Positions 37,109 to 44,830 of a stretch of DNA of 64,000 nucleotides are shown here, one piece after another. The position numbers and the translations under genes are program-made. Origin of the DNA: a virus. Location of the stretch: positions 1 to 64,000 of the IMG/VR virus record IMGVR_UViG_3300004369_000013, one strand, 5' to 3'. The notes under the pieces were generated by a model. It was not told where the DNA came from. It saw only the letters and a list, made by a program, of their open reading frames with translations, and made no database searches. How positions within the stretch are numbered: position 1 is the first letter of the stretch; every line of letters starts with the position of its first letter.

Positions 37109-37681
37109 TTATGTATATCTAGAGTTTGTCTCAGTCTTTATGTGGTAGTCATACTCAACAATTATTTTGTTTACAAACAGGGTTCTTGCTGAGGCCAGTT
37201 CCGCTACGTCTCTGCTTTCATCTGCTTGGTATACCCTCGTATTGTGAAAATAAATGTTATATGGAATAGACTCCTCGCCAGAAGAGTTGAGTATTGGGTT
37301 TGACACATTGTAAGAGTTTACGTCTTGGGCTGAAGCGTCTTCTCGGTCAAGAGCGTTTGAAATAACCCTAACAGAATCTATCAATTTGCCGACATCTGTA
37401 GAATATATAAAATATATAAGTTGTTCTCTTTTATGAGCGTAAAATGGAGTAGGTCTAAATCTCATTAATCTATCATAAACAATAAGAATTGGACTCTCTG
37501 TTTGTCTTATTTGAATGCTGTCATTATATAAGTCCTCTATGTTTGTTGGAAATTGTGCTGGGACCATGGGGGAAGGATTGACTAGATCTGAGTCTGCTAT
37601 TAATTCATGAAAAGCCAATTCAGACAGAATATATCTATTTAAAAATGTAGGTGGAAAACCAGTATCTGTTAATATGCTCAT
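37109..37681 (-). CDS. Tail terminator / completion protein
   Basis: 190 residues. Located between the head-tail proteins and tube protein, where tail terminator genes lie. Strands such as ESPILIVYDRLMRF and REQLIYFIYSTD, and the end TLFVNKIIVEYDYHIKTE, suit that ring-forming fold. It starts 4 nt after the previous gene. Confidence 0.65.
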   Translation of the reverse strand: MSILTDTGFPPTFLNRYILSELAFHELIADSDLVNPSPMVPAQFPTNIEDLYNDSIQIRQTESPILIVYDRLMRFRPTPFYAHKREQLIYFIYSTDVGKLIDSVRVISNALDREDASAQDVNSYNVSNPILNSSGEESIPYNIYFHNTRVYQADESRDVAELASARTLFVNKIIVEYDYHIKTETNSRYT

Positions 37682-37685
37682 GTGA

Positions 37686-38363
37686 CTATTCTACCCCAAT
37701 TGTTGCATTAGCAATCCATTTAAAGCCTGTATCAAGGCCCTTCATTCTACCCGCTCTTGATCCAGCCCTTATGTTTGTCTTATAAAGTTTTGGTTTTTTA
37801 ATATAATCATAAATACCAGAAGCCTTTAGAAATGATTGTTTAAAATATCTTAAAATAAACTCATCTACAGTTTTTTCAAAACTTCCATAAACCATCTCTC
37901 CACCAGGACTGTCTACCTTAATAGACTTTCTTGTAAATACCTCTCCAGTCGGACCATTAAATTTCAATACACTGGATTTAGTGGGTGTAATAGTAACTGG
38001 AATACCGTTTTCCATAATTTTTGCTTTATCATAAAATGGTACCGTCATGTTTTCTGATACCGTTCTTGATTGTCTAAATGAAGAATTAATAGATAGTCCA
38101 AGATTGCTAACAGTATACTTTAAATTAAACAGCCTTGCATTTGGACTGCCAGTTTGATTCCATTCGTAAATGTGATGCAGTGCTTTTGGATTTGATCTTG
38201 CCTCAACATCAACATATTGTGCTAGGGCTTGAATTACTCCAACGCCCAGTCTATCTAAAAATATTTTTTTACCTTTATGAATGCCGTCTAAAAATCCAAT
38301 AGAATAATCAACAATGTTTCTCATTTGCTTATCAAAAATTTTTGTATTCATTCTAACTATCAT
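37686..38363 (-). CDS. Neck / HK97 gp10-like tail connector
   Basis: 225 residues, helical start (FDKQMRNIVDYSIGFLDGIH) then beta-rich. The region KKIFLDRLGVGVIQALAQYVDVEARSNP resembles phage minor head-tail proteins of the HK97 gp10 type. Its ATG overlaps the previous TAA (TAATG). Role inferred from order in the connector cluster. Confidence 0.65.
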   Translation of the reverse strand: MIVRMNTKIFDKQMRNIVDYSIGFLDGIHKGKKIFLDRLGVGVIQALAQYVDVEARSNPKALHHIYEWNQTGSPNARLFNLKYTVSNLGLSINSSFRQSRTVSENMTVPFYDKAKIMENGIPVTITPTKSSVLKFNGPTGEVFTRKSIKVDSPGGEMVYGSFEKTVDEFILRYFKQSFLKASGIYDYIKKPKLYKTNIRAGSRAGRMKGLDTGFKWIANATIGVE

Positions 38364-38812
38364 TAGTCACCCACAGTTTGATTTTCAGTCCTGCGCCACA
38401 ACATTTTGTAATACTCTATAGACCCAAATGGTCCTGCAAATGGCTCAACTGTTGCTATTTCATAAATAGTTCCCCTGCCAGATCTTGGCCCAGCGGTTTC
38501 TTTATAAATTATATTATCGCTTGCATCTCTTACGTTTGTTACAAGTATGTTTGTTGTTGCGTTGTTAGAATTATTTGAAGAAAGTCTGGGGTCATTTTGA
38601 GTTCTTGCAATAAGTTTATTTTCATATTGTAAAAATGTTTCTGGTTTAATGTCTTCCGTTCCTAGTCCACCAACTGAGGTTGCATTGCAGGTTACAGTTC
38701 TATCGTAAACCCAGTCTTTTTTGGGTTGACCATAATCTCCCTGTGTAAGAATTGGAAAATATATATCGGCTTTCATTGGATACATAAAGTCTGTAACTTC
38801 GCAAGAGTTCAT
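38363..38812 (-). CDS. Head-tail stopper / adaptor protein
   Basis: 149 residues. A short beta-rich protein (KADIYFPILTQGDYGQPKKDW, then VEPFAGPFGSIEYYKMLW) whose size and place fit a head closure (stopper) protein that seals the portal after packaging. Coupled to both neighbours through TAATG. No motif proof. Confidence 0.6.
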   Translation of the reverse strand: MNSCEVTDFMYPMKADIYFPILTQGDYGQPKKDWVYDRTVTCNATSVGGLGTEDIKPETFLQYENKLIARTQNDPRLSSNNSNNATTNILVTNVRDASDNIIYKETAGPRSGRGTIYEIATVEPFAGPFGSIEYYKMLWRRTENQTVGD

Positions 38813-39816
38813 TATAAAACTCCAGGACGAACAATATTATCAACATATTTAGACAAAATCTTGTCTACAATAATATTTCCAGTACCCTCAATCATTCTTT
38901 TGTCGTACTCAATTTTAAATTGATCAGTGCTGTAGTTTTTTACATATCTCTTGTAATAATCTAATTTGCCACACTTAATATCATTAATTAATAACTTTGT
39001 AGCATCTTGAATATCAATAGGAACTACTTTATACCCTGTTTCTAACAAGAAAATATAATCTGTTCCGTTTGGAAACCCTACGCCAGCAGTTATGGTTTGA
39101 ACATTTCCGCTATCTTCTGTATCAAATATTGCAAATGAATCTGAAGAAGCCACTGGAATTCTTGCTGGACGTCTTTCCGCTCTATTTAAAGAATCTATTG
39201 ACTGCACTGGGTCTTTTGTAATTGCAGTTTTATCTTTAGTAATTAAGTAATTAAAGGCTCCTAATGCTGGGCCGTCTTCGGTGTCGCTTGAGTCATAGAC
39301 CAGTTCTGCATTTTCATATGCTTTTAAAATTTTATGTGTTCTGTCCCAAAGTGGAATGTAATCTGTTTCTTGTCCAACTACCTCAAGATATTTACGTCTA
39401 TAATAAAATCCGCCAACAACTGTATCAATAATTGCCCTTGCCAATGATTCATATTCTTTATACTTGGCAATATCTGTTGCAGATGTTTCATTGTTTGCAG
39501 TTGCTAGTTCTGTTGGATTTATATATGGGCGCTCAACCTGTAAATTATCTTCAACTACAATGTCCCCACGCTCTCCATCAATATCTTCATAAACAGTGAC
39601 TGCATAAGATTTGTCGTATTTTACAAAATCTCCACTTAACTCATAAGTAATTGTTCCTTGTGAAGAAGATGTTAATCCAGACTCTCCAGCAATCTCTTCT
39701 TCAATTTCTGTTTGTTCTCCAACATCCTCAATAACAAGAATATAGTCTGCCGTTTCATCTGGAACCTCATAGGTCACTGAAAGCGGATATGGGGGTAAAC
39801 GAAGTACTATTGACAT
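38812..39816 (-). CDS. Head-tail connector protein with an N-terminal extension
   Basis: 334 residues. The C-terminal part (about 110-330) is helical and may be a gp6-like connector. The first 100 residues form an extra Ig-like or beta domain (PLSVTYEVPDETADYILVIE), not usual in small connectors. This could be an external decoration on the neck. Coupled to the next gene by TAATG. Confidence 0.6.
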   Translation of the reverse strand: MSIVLRLPPYPLSVTYEVPDETADYILVIEDVGEQTEIEEEIAGESGLTSSSQGTITYELSGDFVKYDKSYAVTVYEDIDGERGDIVVEDNLQVERPYINPTELATANNETSATDIAKYKEYESLARAIIDTVVGGFYYRRKYLEVVGQETDYIPLWDRTHKILKAYENAELVYDSSDTEDGPALGAFNYLITKDKTAITKDPVQSIDSLNRAERRPARIPVASSDSFAIFDTEDSGNVQTITAGVGFPNGTDYIFLLETGYKVVPIDIQDATKLLINDIKCGKLDYYKRYVKNYSTDQFKIEYDKRMIEGTGNIIVDKILSKYVDNIVRPGVL

Positions 39817-40172
39817 TAGTCTTTACGGTAATAAGATGCCACTTCTTCAGGCGATGCTACACGCACTAGCCTATGAGTCAGCCACTTTTCCGATGCCTCC
39901 TTTGATACTATGTTATATCCCACCTTTAATGCACCCAAATTATCCATGTGAAGATTTTTATCTGAATATAAGGCCACCTTATTAATTAAAGTTTTTGCCT
40001 TGTCCACTTCTTCTACTTCTTCTACTTTTGTCTCTGGTGGAAACCAACTAGCAATAATTTCCAAAATTTCAAGTTTAGTGCTTGCTTCAAAAAGTTCTAT
40101 ATTATTTTTTTTAGCATATGACTTTAATGCTAGTACGCTTTTAGTTGATAGTTCTTCCATTGTTGTGTTCAT
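39816..40172 (-). CDS. Small SAP/HeH-like head-associated protein
   Basis: 118 residues. The N-terminal helices (LSTKSVLALKSYAKKNNIEL) match the SAP or HeH motif often placed next to capsid genes and in Rho N-terminal domains, which can bind nucleic acid. Between the capsid and connector genes it may be a minor head protein. Promoter-like box and GGAGA upstream. Confidence 0.6.
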   Translation of the reverse strand: MNTTMEELSTKSVLALKSYAKKNNIELFEASTKLEILEIIASWFPPETKVEEVEEVDKAKTLINKVALYSDKNLHMDNLGALKVGYNIVSKEASEKWLTHRLVRVASPEEVASYYRKD

Positions 40173-40194
40173 AATTCTCCTGTACTCATTTGTA

Positions 40195-40203
40195 ATTATA
40201 CCA
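40195..40203 (-). promoter_or_regulatory. Extended -10 promoter for the head-tail operon
   Basis: TGGTATAAT on the minus strand, 22 nt before the ATG at 40172, immediately downstream of the capsid terminator. Confidence 0.6.
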
Positions 40204-40241
40204 GAATAACAATAAGGAGGACGGTTTTTATGCCGCCCTCC
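40204..40241 (-). terminator. Intrinsic terminator after the major capsid gene
   Basis: On the minus strand a 9-bp stem (GGAGGGCGG with CCGTCCTCC, one G-U pair), an 8-nt A-rich loop, then TTATTGTTATT. It ends the protease-capsid unit. Confidence 0.9.
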
Positions 40242-40262
40242 CTAGTACGTGATTGTTATATT

Positions 40263-41414
40263 TTAGGAATCAGCACTGTCTGCGTCAACATAAGCGACGG
40301 CATCTAGTTCTTCCCATTGAATACCAAAGCGTACGAATACTGTGTATTCAATTGTGTCTTTCTTTGGCTTGTATTCACGGTTTACAGTGATGTCTCTCTG
40401 GAAGCCCCATACACGGTTCTGAGGGAATGTTAAATCAACATATCCTGCAGGGTAGTAAGGAACCTCAAGAACATCTACACCAAGTACACGAGTTGTACGT
40501 GAGTTACCTAGTGTCTGCGCTCCACCATCAAGGAATTCTTGACGATTTGCTTGTGTGCTACCAACACGATCAGCGAATGCTGATGAGATGGCGTCTGCAA
40601 GTGTACCGTTGTTACGAACGATACCAGCAAAAGCATCAGTACCTGCGTAGAACTTAAGGTTTGACTTAAGTGCACGATACTTGCGAGGCATTGCTAATAG
40701 CAAGCCTTGCATTACTGATGTGGTGTAGTTGTTGTCTGCAACAGTTGCAGCATATTCGTGAGCGTCGTTTCCGACTGTTCCACGAGTTTGCTTGACGAAT
40801 CCTGCCATAATTGAAAGGAATGCGTCTGAGCCTGTACCGAGACCGTTGATAGCAAGATCTTCAATATCGTTTGCGAAAGCATTGGTCATCAAGCGAACTA
40901 GATGATCTTCAAGTGCTCCACCTTCAATATTGTCTTCAAGTGCTTCAGTTGATACTTCCCAATCAAGACGAATCTTTTTGGTTGTTAACTCAACTTTTGA
41001 AAATGTTGCGCCGATATTTGTATAATCTGGTGCTCCTTGAGCAGCAGCACGAATTACACGCTCACCTACGTTTACTTTTTCAATTTCCATGGTGTTTGCT
41101 CTCATGGTGACACGACGGCCATCTTTAGCGAGGACAGTTGCATCCCACACGTAGTCAATAAAACGACGTGCTTGCTCAGGGGCTAGAATACCACCTGCAA
41201 CACCTGTTGGATTTACTGCGTTTGCTCCAGTTGTTGAACCGAAGGCTGCAGTAGCAGTGTTACCAAGTTGTGAACCTACAGACTGACCTGCAGAGTCCAG
41301 ACCTGTTGCACCACCTATACCTCCAGACGCTAATGAACCTTCTGAGTTAATATCACTCGCTGGTGCATTAGAACTTGGATAGTTTTTTTCTATGTTTGTG
41401 TTTTGTTCCGACAT
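40263..41414 (-). CDS. Major capsid protein (HK97-like)
   Basis: 383 residues. After a Gly/Ala/Ser-rich N-terminus comes a body with FIDYVWDATVLAKDGRRV, then RVIRAAAQGAPDYTN, DHLVRLMTNAFANDIEDLAI and FVRFGIQWEELDAVAYV, typical of HK97-fold capsid proteins. The strong ATG at 41414 follows AGGAGG with 8-nt spacing. Its protease and scaffold lie just upstream and a terminator just after. Confidence 0.9.
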   Translation of the reverse strand: MSEQNTNIEKNYPSSNAPASDINSEGSLASGGIGGATGLDSAGQSVGSQLGNTATAAFGSTTGANAVNPTGVAGGILAPEQARRFIDYVWDATVLAKDGRRVTMRANTMEIEKVNVGERVIRAAAQGAPDYTNIGATFSKVELTTKKIRLDWEVSTEALEDNIEGGALEDHLVRLMTNAFANDIEDLAINGLGTGSDAFLSIMAGFVKQTRGTVGNDAHEYAATVADNNYTTSVMQGLLLAMPRKYRALKSNLKFYAGTDAFAGIVRNNGTLADAISSAFADRVGSTQANRQEFLDGGAQTLGNSRTTRVLGVDVLEVPYYPAGYVDLTFPQNRVWGFQRDITVNREYKPKKDTIEYTVFVRFGIQWEELDAVAYVDADSADS

Positions 41415-41441
41415 TATTTTCACCTCCTAGTGATTTTTACC

Positions 41442-42017
41442 TTATTTAAATAGGTCGGTTGATGTGAGGAAACGACCGCCCCATAGGGATTTTTGAACCA
41501 CTTGTGGTGATTCCTGTACGATCTCGCCTAGATCGCCAGACTTACGGAAAGCGGTGTCTTTTTCTACAAGATCTACACGCTTGCCAAACTCGTTAAAGTT
41601 GCTCTTAATGCCGTTAACATCTGCTGTTACTGCATCAAGAGATTTTGTTACTGCTGTTACCTTCTCATTAAGAGATTTGATAGTTGCAGCAAGATCGCCA
41701 AAGGCATTAGTAAGAGAAGTATTAATTTCTGAAACTGCTTTAGCAACTTCTTCTTTAACGTCTGCAATAGAATTTTCTACCACATTCTCTACCTCAACTG
41801 TTGCTGTTGCAACCGAAGAGTCTGCACTAGCATCGTCTGATTTAGCAATAGCAAGTTCTTCAACTGCTGGTGCCTCTTCAACGACTGCAGGGGTTTCTGT
41901 TTCTTCTGCAACAACCTCTGTTGCTGCTTCTGCATTTACCTCTGCTGGCTGTGCCCCTGGAGCAACCTCTGCATTTTCAACTACAGTTTCTACAACTGCT
42001 TCTGTTGATTCTGTCAT
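41442..42017 (-). CDS. Nested scaffold protein from an internal start (candidate)
   Basis: The last 191 codons of the protease gene begin with ATG at 42017 (MTESTEAVVE). On the minus strand it is preceded by AAGGAGGT and 7 bases, the strongest ribosome site in the head region, and the 254-residue region before it is the protease domain. This predicts a separate scaffold made in excess, as in lambda C and Nu3. The product would be an acidic coiled-coil protein. Confidence 0.7.
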   Translation of the reverse strand: MTESTEAVVETVVENAEVAPGAQPAEVNAEAATEVVAEETETPAVVEEAPAVEELAIAKSDDASADSSVATATVEVENVVENSIADVKEEVAKAVSEINTSLTNAFGDLAATIKSLNEKVTAVTKSLDAVTADVNGIKSNFNEFGKRVDLVEKDTAFRKSGDLGEIVQESPQVVQKSLWGGRFLTSTDLFK

Positions 42018-42776
42018 TAGATTTACCTCCTTAGTAATCTTAATTGCATTAATGCCTTTAGCACTATCAACTAAGAATTTTATCATTTCTGCATTATCTT
42101 TATCGTTCTTTTCTATAAAACCAATGTTTTGCATTTTGTTTCCAGTTATTGGACTTGTTACTGAGTCAGAATCTGAAACCATAATGATGCCGTTTTCTGA
42201 ATCCCAAAATACGTTTTCAATTTCTGTTTTTGACAAATAGCCATCTACAACATTTTGTCCATTTACCTTTTCAATAGAAACAATGTTTGCAAATTGATTT
42301 GCTGGATTATCTACAAGAGATAATTCATATAATTCGTATGTTTTAATTACACGGATTGTTTTATCAATTTTTTCGTCATAGGCATCATCCCAAGTCTTAA
42401 TGTTGCCACCAATTGAAAACCCAGTGTACGTTCCGTCTAAAACCTTTTCCCAGGCGTCTTGTGCACCCTTAGAAACATAGGCGGATACATAAACTCCGCT
42501 ATAAAATTTTTTGTCATTTGGATCAAAATACTTGTCCTCTTTAAAAGAAACAATCTTTCCTACAGCGCTTGGCTGGTGCATTTCACGAAGATTACCACGA
42601 AAATTTTTAAAGGCCTCTATGCTAGACTCTGTGGTTACAATATCTCCTTGCTTATCAATATTGTCAAGGGTTGCAAAACCAGACACCATGCGGCGTTCAA
42701 CATCTATTTTTCCAATGGGCATTGAAAGGCGAACATTGTCACCTTCAGTTTCCCAATGAGCCTTGTTTATTAACAT
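41442..42776 (-). CDS. Prohead protease with fused scaffold domain
   Basis: 444 residues. The N-terminal part (about 1-160) is an S78/U35-type prohead protease with His in LREMHQPSAVGKI and Ser in GFSIGG, and an ELYELSLVDNPAN motif. From about residue 254 it becomes acidic, Val/Ala/Glu-rich coiled coil, the likely scaffold, ending in a segment (VQKSLWGGRFLTSTDLF) that resembles a capsid-binding tail. The ATG is probably leaderless: TGCTATAAT ends 9 nt before it and no ribosome site is seen. Confidence 0.88.
   Translation of the reverse strand: MLINKAHWETEGDNVRLSMPIGKIDVERRMVSGFATLDNIDKQGDIVTTESSIEAFKNFRGNLREMHQPSAVGKIVSFKEDKYFDPNDKKFYSGVYVSAYVSKGAQDAWEKVLDGTYTGFSIGGNIKTWDDAYDEKIDKTIRVIKTYELYELSLVDNPANQFANIVSIEKVNGQNVVDGYLSKTEIENVFWDSENGIIMVSDSDSVTSPITGNKMQNIGFIEKNDKDNAEMIKFLVDSAKGINAIKITKEVNLMTESTEAVVETVVENAEVAPGAQPAEVNAEAATEVVAEETETPAVVEEAPAVEELAIAKSDDASADSSVATATVEVENVVENSIADVKEEVAKAVSEINTSLTNAFGDLAATIKSLNEKVTAVTKSLDAVTADVNGIKSNFNEFGKRVDLVEKDTAFRKSGDLGEIVQESPQVVQKSLWGGRFLTSTDLFK
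42025..42032 (-). promoter_or_regulatory. Internal ribosome-binding site for the nested scaffold
   Basis: AAGGAGGT on the minus strand, 7 nt before an in-frame ATG, inside the protease gene. Confidence 0.75.
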
Positions 42777-42785
42777 AACGTTATA

Positions 42786-42794
42786 ATTATAGCA
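42786..42794 (-). promoter_or_regulatory. Extended -10 promoter for the protease-capsid unit
   Basis: TGCTATAAT on the minus strand, 9 nt before the protease ATG, with no ribosome site. This predicts a leaderless or near-leaderless transcript. Confidence 0.65.
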
Positions 42795-42816
42795 CTGGTT
42801 TATATAGTTTTCTCAA

Positions 42817-44424
42817 CTATTGAGACGATCTTCCTTCACCCTGTGGATTACGACCAGAAACAGTGGTTGTTGAGTCAGAGTTATTATTTGTTCTTTCTGA
42901 ATCCCTTTGACGAGTCCCCGCTAAATTTGCCCTGGCATCGGTTGCCTGCCTTGGAGACATAACAAATGGATCATCACCATCTGCCCTTTGTGGCAAGTCT
43001 AATTTTTCACGAGCCTCGTTTGGCGTCATAACCTGCGTCTTTACATATCTTTCAATAATTTGAGATTGTGCAATTTCATCAGTCAGGGTTAACTCATTAA
43101 ACCTTAGTTCAAGAACGTCTGTTTTTTCTCTAATAATCTTATTTACCACTTTTTCTAAATGTCTTTGCGCTGGACGAGATACCTGCTCTTTAAATGTACG
43201 ATCTTGAGAAAGTGCTGCTGCAACTCCTGAAGAATCTGCACCACCTAACTTTGAAATAGGAACTTGATGAGCAATTAAAATATCATCACGATTTTGTTTG
43301 CGGTATTCTTTAAATGAACCGTCCTGGATACCATTTTCAATTGGCTCCATCTTAAACTCAACTTTATTTCCCTCTGTATCTCCAGGAAGTGGAATATATA
43401 GGGTTCTGTGTGATTGAGCCTTAAGGCCAGTCTGCAAAAACCTAAACATTTTATCTTCAGCGTCACCCGATAATTTTGCACCTTTTAGTGTTACCACGTA
43501 TCTTGGAACTGCTTTGTTTTCAAAATAGTCAATATTATATTGAGATGCTAACTGATCCCCAATTAAAGATGGCATTGCTGCAATAATGTCTGGAATTCCA
43601 TAAAATGTATTTAAAGGGGAATACTCTTTAAGATGGATGATTTCGTTTGGCCTTGGGTCTGTGCCCATAGGATTTGCATTTTTTGCTCCAAAGTTTTTAA
43701 AATAAACCACCTTTTGGCCAATAATTTGAATAAAGCCATCACGCAAACGGCGCACACGAACAGTGGTTGCTGGAATATGTCCAACGTAGCCAATATCTCC
43801 AGCCACTGTTCTGCCTACTTCAATAAACCCATTACCTGTTGCCTGAAGATCCGTATAAACCTTTTCCATGGTTTTTGTAAAACTGTCATCGTCGTTTAAA
43901 TTTTCTAGCCAATCACGTAACTGTATCTTTGCTCTTTCAATGCGATTGCGAGCACGATCTACTGCTGCCTGATCCTCATTCATTTCAAACCTCAACATAG
44001 TCCTATCTGAAACATCAAAACGATATCCAAGGCCAACTACGTTTTCTACCTTGGCGTCAATAGCAGCGTGATTGGCAAATGATGTGTCATAGAAGTTTGC
44101 TAATTCATACATGTTATATGGAGGAGTAATTACATCAAATAGTCCATATCCATTTCTATATACCGTGCCAGGATTAATTTGCTTTGAACTTGCATCTACT
44201 CCTGAAGGTGTAACATTTGCTGCATTTAAATATGCCTGATTTGTTTCTGGACTAATATATTTTGATAAATTACGGGTTGTTCTGCGACGAAAATTTTGAT
44301 CTAGTCCAGAATAATCTTTTAAATCTTCCCAACTCTTATTAAATGGATCTTGATTTTTAAAAGGGCTTTCTTCTTTATCTTGCGTATTAAGCCCTGCACG
44401 AATGTACTCTTGCTCATCACTCAT
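42817..44424 (-). CDS. Portal protein
   Basis: 535 residues. Typical portal elements occur: RNGYGLFDVITPPYNMYELANFY, IIHLKEYSPLNTFYGIPDI, then GDQLASQYNIDYFEN, and a C-terminal helical clip and crown region. It forms the dodecameric ring that the terminase and connectors dock on. It overlaps the small gene before it by 8 nt and is followed by the protease gene. Confidence 0.9.
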   Translation of the reverse strand: MSDEQEYIRAGLNTQDKEESPFKNQDPFNKSWEDLKDYSGLDQNFRRRTTRNLSKYISPETNQAYLNAANVTPSGVDASSKQINPGTVYRNGYGLFDVITPPYNMYELANFYDTSFANHAAIDAKVENVVGLGYRFDVSDRTMLRFEMNEDQAAVDRARNRIERAKIQLRDWLENLNDDDSFTKTMEKVYTDLQATGNGFIEVGRTVAGDIGYVGHIPATTVRVRRLRDGFIQIIGQKVVYFKNFGAKNANPMGTDPRPNEIIHLKEYSPLNTFYGIPDIIAAMPSLIGDQLASQYNIDYFENKAVPRYVVTLKGAKLSGDAEDKMFRFLQTGLKAQSHRTLYIPLPGDTEGNKVEFKMEPIENGIQDGSFKEYRKQNRDDILIAHQVPISKLGGADSSGVAAALSQDRTFKEQVSRPAQRHLEKVVNKIIREKTDVLELRFNELTLTDEIAQSQIIERYVKTQVMTPNEAREKLDLPQRADGDDPFVMSPRQATDARANLAGTRQRDSERTNNNSDSTTTVSGRNPQGEGRSSQ

Positions 44425-44812
44425 TTATGGCATCCTTTCCATACTTATCTAATGTTTGTTGTGCTGCATGCCAGGCGCCTAAGTCATTCATTGAAGGAAT
44501 TAGCCCCTCCTTCATTCTTTCTTTTTGCTCAGAATACTCTTCCTCACTGATTCTGGTAAGACCAGGAACAAAAATTGCCTTGCCTTCTCCGTCATCCCCA
44601 TAATGCATGGCGGCCTCTCTTAATTGAGAAATCTTGAACAGGTCACCACGATCTGAAGGAATATTTAAAATTGAGCCAGTGTCGTCTGTAAACCATTTTC
44701 CATTGGACTTCTTATATACGTAAAGACCCCAGTCATATTGCTTATCTATTACCTTACGACGAACATTTTGTACATAGGGCTTACCAGTTTTTGGGTTTAT
44801 TAGTGATTCCAT
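44417..44812 (-). CDS. Small conserved protein preceding portal
   Basis: 131 residues from MESLINPKTG. Opening PKTGKPYVQNVRRKVID and ending GAWHAAQQTLDKYGKDAINE. I recall similar hypothetical genes before portal in actinophages. It may be a head assembly factor, but no motif shows this. The ATG is 7 nt from a TGCTATACT box, so a leaderless mRNA is likely. Confidence 0.65.
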   Translation of the reverse strand: MESLINPKTGKPYVQNVRRKVIDKQYDWGLYVYKKSNGKWFTDDTGSILNIPSDRGDLFKISQLREAAMHYGDDGEGKAIFVPGLTRISEEEYSEQKERMKEGLIPSMNDLGAWHAAQQTLDKYGKDAINE

Positions 44813-44819
44813 AACCACA

Positions 44820-44828
44820 AGTATAGCA
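44820..44828 (-). promoter_or_regulatory. Extended -10 box before the pre-portal gene
   Basis: TGCTATACT on the minus strand, 7 nt before the ATG at 44812, with no ribosome site. Confidence 0.5.
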
Positions 44829-44830
44829 GA

